Assembly: GCA_003184365.1 (NCBI GenBank)
Contig: NKYR01000011.1
Coordinates: 1-64,000, forward strand
Reading direction: 5' to 3'
From: Evernia prunastri
Taxonomy: Eukaryota > Ascomycota > Lecanoromycetes > Lecanorales > Parmeliaceae
DNA length: 64,000 bases
Of this stretch, positions 59,772-64,000 are shown one piece after another. A program made the position numbers and the translations under genes. The first letter of the stretch is position 1. Every line of letters starts with the position of its first letter. The notes under the pieces were generated by a model, which saw nothing but the letters and a program-made list of their open reading frames with translations, made no database searches and was not told where the DNA came from.

Positions 59772-60259
59772 ATAACACCTCATCATCATCATCCCACTCC
59801 ACTCCATACCACCCACTCCTCCCCCCCCTCCTCCTCCTCTCCCCCCTCCCTCACCACCTCCCCTTCCCTCCCCCAACTCATCACACCTCACCACCTCACC
59901 TCACCTCCCCTCGCCCCACCATCCCAAGCCCCTCAAGACGCATGCAAACCAATCAAGATTCAAAAAGAGCGCACGAGGGAAGGAAAAAGAGAGGGAGAGA
60001 GAGAGAGAGGAGGAGATGCATAGCACGCGCCCCCATGACGGGCAGCCTGGAGCGAACGGCTTCGCAATACTAGTAATGTGGGATAACACGGGTGTAGCGA
60101 ACGCAAGCAAGATCTCACTAATTTCATGCGCTGTCTGTGTAGAGAGGACGTTTGGTAGAAGATTACGATGATATATCTCTCCTACTGAATTATAAGATCG
60201 CAGCTATTATCCGACAATGTCCCGCGCGACGCCTTTATCCAACGCGAAAGCCATCCCTT

Positions 60260-61667
60260 CTAAGAGCTCTGCCAAGTAATAGTCAACGCCTGCGCCAAGG
60301 TCGCCGTCGAGACAGTCGCCTGGACCGAACCCGACGGGACACTGCTTGCGTAGAAGGCGGGATTACCAGCGTATGCCAGCTCACTCCCGGAGCTCGTGAA
60401 GACAGTACCTGTGGAGACCGAAGAGGCGCAAACGAGATCGGCGTTCTGCACGGCGCACAGACCCTTGCTGGATTTCAGGGTGAAACCGCTGCCGGATGTC
60501 GTCGCTGTGAAAGTGGCGCAGGTGCCGCCGATGTACCATGTGCCGGCGCTGATGATGCAGCCGTTTGCTTTCCCACCAGAAGTGACTTGCAGGGTTCCTT
60601 TGCCGGAGAAAGGAGTGCCAGGCGCGGTGGTGGGGCTGGTGCCTGGAGTAGTGGTGGTAGAGGTGGTGATCGTGGTTGAGGTGGTGGGTGAGGTACCGGA
60701 GCCGGATTTGGGGAGGTATTTGACGCCTGTCGCTGGGCAGTCGGATGTTGCACCGTCTGTGTGCGGGTGTTAGCAGAGTCAAGCGAATGCAGAGTCGAGG
60801 GCCATCACCTGGATCGGTAGGGATGAAAGTTCCCGTCACCACGCTTCCCTGGACGTCGTAGAAATACCAGATTTCGTCCAGCTCGTTTGTATTCTCGCAC
60901 TGGATGACAGCGGTGACACCTCTCGGGGCTTTTAGCGCCGCCAATATATCGGCCGACGTATATGTCGTTGTCGAGCTCGGCACGATGCCCGCGTTGGACA
61001 ACCATGTGTACGATGGCAACGTCTTGAACAAACTTACCACCGTGTTGAAGAAATCCACGACCTCCTCTTGTGGCGTATAACCCGTATAGCAGTCTGGTTC
61101 CAAGGTACTGATGCAAGTACCGTGTTTTCCCCACTCATGCTCCCAAAAAGCCTCGTTTGTGCCAGTGTCGCTGATCCAGTAAGTATTCATGTAGGAGAGG
61201 AGGGAGGTTTGGCCGGCGGCGGTCAGGATAGCGGTTATGTTGGTGTAGGCGCGCGATGCATCGCAGTTGGCGTCGAAGGTTCCGTCGCAATGGTCTGGCC
61301 TATTGACGATGAGTATGAGAAGATGAGAGAAGTTGTTGGACCTTACCATAGGCCGTGAATGGTCCAAGAATCGACAGGTCCAGTGGAAGGGTCGGCGTCC
61401 CAGAATTGAGTCTGCGGGGTCGGAGTTCAGTAGATGTTTGAGTATTAGATCCCGCGCAGGGTAGCGTACCTGCAGTAGCTGCCCGCCTGGGGCATTGAAG
61501 CAGCACGTGTTTGCTACCGCGGTGGTATTCTGACAGCTAACCTGTGGATTAGAGCATGTCTCGGGCGAGCCTCCGGAGACGGTATTGCTGGAGGAAAGGA
61601 GAGCTAGTTGAGAGTATGTCAAGGCAGCTTTGGAAAGCGCCTTGATGGAAGGCATGAAGGAAGACAT
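60260..61667 (-). CDS. rny1: Ribonuclease T2 with C-terminal extension (Rny1 type)
   Basis: Exons 61667-61470, 61411-61347, 61299-60809 and 60756-60260 join in phase to 416 residues; ATG 61655 is an equally good start. The N-terminus (KALSKAALTYSQLALLSSS) is a signal peptide. The two catalytic segments are both present: SWTIHGLW with His about 85, and FWEHEWGKHGTC with Glu about 143 and His about 147. The cysteine pattern of T2 RNases is complete. After a Thr/Pro-rich linker comes the roughly 110-residue C-terminal domain of fungal Rny1 proteins (GKGTLQVTSGG to SVQATVST). Rny1 acts in the vacuole or outside the cell and cleaves RNA, including tRNA under stress. An upstream in-frame ATG (61769) would place the signal peptide too far inside and is unlikely. 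Confidence 0.94.
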
Positions 61668-62953
61668 GACGGTAGATAAAGGGACGAAGTCAAGCTGTGG
61701 AAGGGAAAAGTAGGAAGGCGATGAAAGGTTCTTAAGGGCACCATCTCGGAGGGCCCCTTGCACAGCCATGATGATATACAGCTATATCGGAAGGCAGTAG
61801 GATAGGAGATGCTTGGTATGATGCAGTTGATTGGAGAGTCGCATAGAAGGGGGGCCGGAAGTTAGAATGAGGACAGAAGGAGAAGGTTGCATAGGTAGAG
61901 TACTCGTAGCGAGTGACCCATGATCTAGATGTCTTGGAGCAGCCAGCTGATAAAAAAAGAAGAAAGACCTTCCTGATGGATCATGTTACTCCTTTGGCCT
62001 CGGTATTTGCAAGGGTTGCATTGTAAAGAATGTTGGAATGTTGGCTTGAGTAGTCCATAGGTAGGTAGGTACAACTTTAGATACCTAGCAGAAGATATCA
62101 GAAGATATCCAAGATATCCACGATGCACCTGCTTATCAAATGATTGGTGTACCTTACAACTCCCCCGAGCACTGCCGCATGTGATCGTCCGCTAAAACAA
62201 TTGGCGCCGGAACCGGAGTCTCCATCGGGCGCTAGCCGGCTTCAACCCTGACGAGCTTTTGCGATTGGCATCAATCTTTTCACATCCTATCTCTCCATAT
62301 CCACCACCCCATCCTTCGTACTGCTTTTTTTGATGATGTAAACAAGAGCCCTGCTGTGGTCCCTTCCACCTCGACATTACGCGGTAGTTACAGGCTCCGT
62401 ACGAAATGCCTTCTTCGACAGCAAACTCTCTTCCACATACGCTTGAACAAGGCTTCTCTGGGAAATGATTCAAGCCTCACCTATGGCATGCGTAGCCAAA
62501 ATGTCTCATCGATGCTTAGAAGCCCGTGTAGAAGCAAGTAGAGCTTCGAAGCCTGCCCTCTCCATGGACTGTTGAAAATCGGTATTCCTCAGCAATGACA
62601 TGGATGCCAGGCAGTGGAACAACAGAGCACAGGGAAGTTCCAGTATCATGCGTATAAAATCCTGGCCTCCGTGCATTTCTGATTTCCGTCAACTCTGGTC
62701 TTTTTTTCTTTTCTTTTACCCCTTTTCTTTTCTTTTCTTTTGTAACTGCGACTACATTCGAAAATTATCCCCATCTCGACGTTTCCGGCGATATCTCTCC
62801 CTTTCCATTGTTTCAAACACTCTTTCAAACGTTTTCTAGCTTTTCGACTATATAAACAGTTAAAGTCTCCACTTCCCATCATGCATCTAAACAGCCTTCA
62901 CATTGTCACCCCCAGCGTCCGCACTGAATTCAGCCTTGGCAACCCATCACACA
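61668..62953. other. Divergent promoter region between rny1 and a zinc-finger gene
   Basis: The left part contains AGGTAGGTAGGTAC-type words (62058-62071) and repeated GATATC/AGATATCC words at 62090-62120. The right part contains a long pyrimidine tract and TATA box described separately. No gene was seen. Confidence 0.55.
62701..62854 (+). promoter_or_regulatory. Pyrimidine tract and TATA box upstream of the zinc-finger gene
   Basis: A run of TTTTC units spans 62701-62742, and TATATAAA lies at 62849-62856, about 100 bases before the start codon. CT-rich tracts plus a TATA element are common core promoter features in ascomycetes. Promoter activity is inferred. Confidence 0.55.
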
Positions 62954-64000
62954 ATGTCTTCTTCACAAGAAAGACTAGCAGCCCTGAGTCCGCGACTTCA
63001 AAGTATAACCCGACTCCCAGACGACCTAGGTTCCCCACTCAAGCTGGAAGAGTTCGAGATTGATCCCACTAATCCCAAGTACGTATGTGCAGAATGCGCC
63101 TGGACGACATCCGCAAAAGCCGGTATCCTCGCTCGCCATTTCACAGCCAAACACACCTCCCGTCTTAAATGCCCCCATTGCAAATATTTTTGTGCGAATC
63201 AAGAAGAATTGGAGAAGCACCGCATACAGAAACATAGACACCTCTGCCCGAGGTGTCAACAATTCTTCGCCACCGTACATGAGTGCAAACATCACGAACC
63301 ATGTGAAAGGGAGCATCGGATTGCTACAACAACAGTCAATGGAGCTTCATTGCGCACTGTAGCTGATCAACCTGTAGGTGGGAAAGCTCCAGACAGCGGA
63401 CAGAGCGTCTTGAACAGGAAAGGCAGTATACAATCAGGATCTTGCCCAGACACGGGATGTCAGCTCACGTTTCCGGACTTCGAGACACTTTACGAGCACT
63501 ATGTTAGGTCGCATCCACTCTATATCGTCTACCCTGGTCATTCGAAACCATTCAAGTGTCCATTCTGCTCAAAGAGATATCAATATCACCGATTTGTCCC
63601 AGGACACGTCAGGACTCACAAGCCAAAATCGTTGAGCACGCCAGGAATGGCGGATGCCGAGGATCAGGAAGCCCTCATCCAACAGTCTCGACTTGCTCTG
63701 GCGGACAGAGAGTCCAAGAAGAGCCCCGAGGCGCAAGCACAGGCTAATCGTATCTCAAGCGACGACGAACAAGAACACTTCCCGCCTGTTAAAGAGGAGG
63801 ACGAATACTCTTTAATGCTCGAAGATAGTGTAGTCTACATCGACCATGGAGAAGAACCCTTGAGTCCGCTTCCGGAGGAGCCAGATCAACCTAATCAGCA
63901 GGAGCCTCAGCGATTCAGGGAGACAACGCCCATTGGATTCTTGCTTCAGGCCTCGCCCACAGACCTACCCATGTTTCATCCTGCGAACGTGACACTGGTT
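62954..64000 (+). CDS. C2H2 zinc-finger protein, 3' end beyond the window
   Basis: The frame from ATG 62954 (MSSSQERLAALSPRLQ) stays open for 349 codons to the end of the window. It contains C2H2-type fingers YVCAECAWTTSAKAG with HFTAKH, LKCPHCKYFCANQEE with HRIQKH, a degenerate LCPRCQQFF with KHHEPC, CPDTGCQLTFPDFE with HYVRSH, and FKCPFCSKRYQYH with HVRTH. An acidic Ser/Pro/Glu-rich region follows (DDEQEHFPPVKEEDEY). It is probably a nuclear DNA-binding transcription regulator. The targets are unknown. No intron is needed in the visible part. Confidence 0.88.
   Translation, partial: MSSSQERLAALSPRLQSITRLPDDLGSPLKLEEFEIDPTNPKYVCAECAWTTSAKAGILARHFTAKHTSRLKCPHCKYFCANQEELEKHRIQKHRHLCPRCQQFFATVHECKHHEPCEREHRIATTTVNGASLRTVADQPVGGKAPDSGQSVLNRKGSIQSGSCPDTGCQLTFPDFETLYEHYVRSHPLYIVYPGHSKPFKCPFCSKRYQYHRFVPGHVRTHKPKSLSTPGMADAEDQEALIQQSRLALADRESKKSPEAQAQANRISSDDEQEHFPPVKEEDEYSLMLEDSVVYIDHGEEPLSPLPEEPDQPNQQEPQRFRETTPIGFLLQASPTDLPMFHPANVTLV

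Larger units (their letters stand above)
58604..60259. other. Intergenic region dominated by simple repeats, with a possible decayed minus-strand gene end
   Basis: It holds several microsatellites listed separately. On the minus strand at about 59345-59039, coding-like sequence (REDFRRRPQIKALNSVFDIW, then a TAG, then FEAFLSDFDYWGFVDDG) runs into a long Ser-Gly/Asp-Gly low-complexity tail. This could be the 3' end of a degraded gene. No complete model could be built. Confidence 0.5.

Noticed and set aside
59368..60073. Overlapping plus-strand frames rich in Ser, Pro and His
   Set aside because: They are translations of simple repeats and pyrimidine tracts.
1..64000. Starship-type giant transposon, CRISPR array or rRNA
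   Set aside because: No tyrosine-recombinase captain gene, regularly spaced repeats or rRNA segment was recognised on either strand.

Overview
The window is one chromosome end of a filamentous ascomycete fungus (Pezizomycotina). Evidence for this is a terminal CCCTAA/TTAGGG array, short (about 45-110 nt) GT-AG introns with CTAAC/CTGAC-type branch sites, and typical Pezizomycotina gene families (HET, NACHT-ankyrin STAND proteins, type I metacaspase, Rny1-type RNase T2, GH16 glucanase, crnA-type nitrate transporter). The class cannot be fixed from the sequence alone. Codon phases were followed across the proposed splice sites. Most gene models below close exactly in frame; those that do not are flagged as broken or unresolved.

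Layout. 0-1 kb: a telomere array, an 800-bp fragment of a Ty3/gypsy pol gene, a single N and a second telomere array in the same orientation. This is either a retroelement captured in a telomere or an assembly join of two chromosome ends. 1.7-7 kb: decayed subtelomeric genes. They are a HET-domain gene with one in-frame stop, and a coiled-coil gene split by a 1.5-kb gag-only Copia-like LTR element with a perfect 5-bp target duplication. 7.5-15.2 kb: a small membrane protein, a large fungus-specific protein and a nitrate transporter. 16-20 kb: a STAND protein (Fungal_N-NACHT-ankyrin) broken by a frameshift and a nonsense codon. 22.8-38.7 kb: a secreted PAN-domain repeat protein, an epoxide hydrolase, a GT25-type glycosyltransferase, an unknown membrane protein with an internal duplication, an aldo-keto reductase and a Cys-rich single-pass membrane protein. 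40-49.5 kb: a MYND-SET protein, an alpha/beta hydrolase, a secreted Cys-rich protein, a GH16 glucanase and a 2-oxoglutarate/Fe(II) oxygenase. 52-58.6 kb: an intact DUF7708-NACHT-ankyrin STAND protein followed 0.7 kb downstream by an intact type I metacaspase on the same strand. 60-64 kb: an Rny1-type RNase T2 and the 5' part of a C2H2 zinc-finger gene that runs off the window.

How the genes may fit together. The window is rich in non-self recognition and cell-death type genes (one HET, two STAND/NLR-like, one metacaspase). The two such genes nearest the telomere are broken, while the distal NLR-like gene and its metacaspase neighbour look intact. The remaining genes are housekeeping, secreted or metabolic singletons. 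No biosynthetic core enzyme, CRISPR array, tRNA, rRNA or large mobile 'Starship' captain gene was seen.
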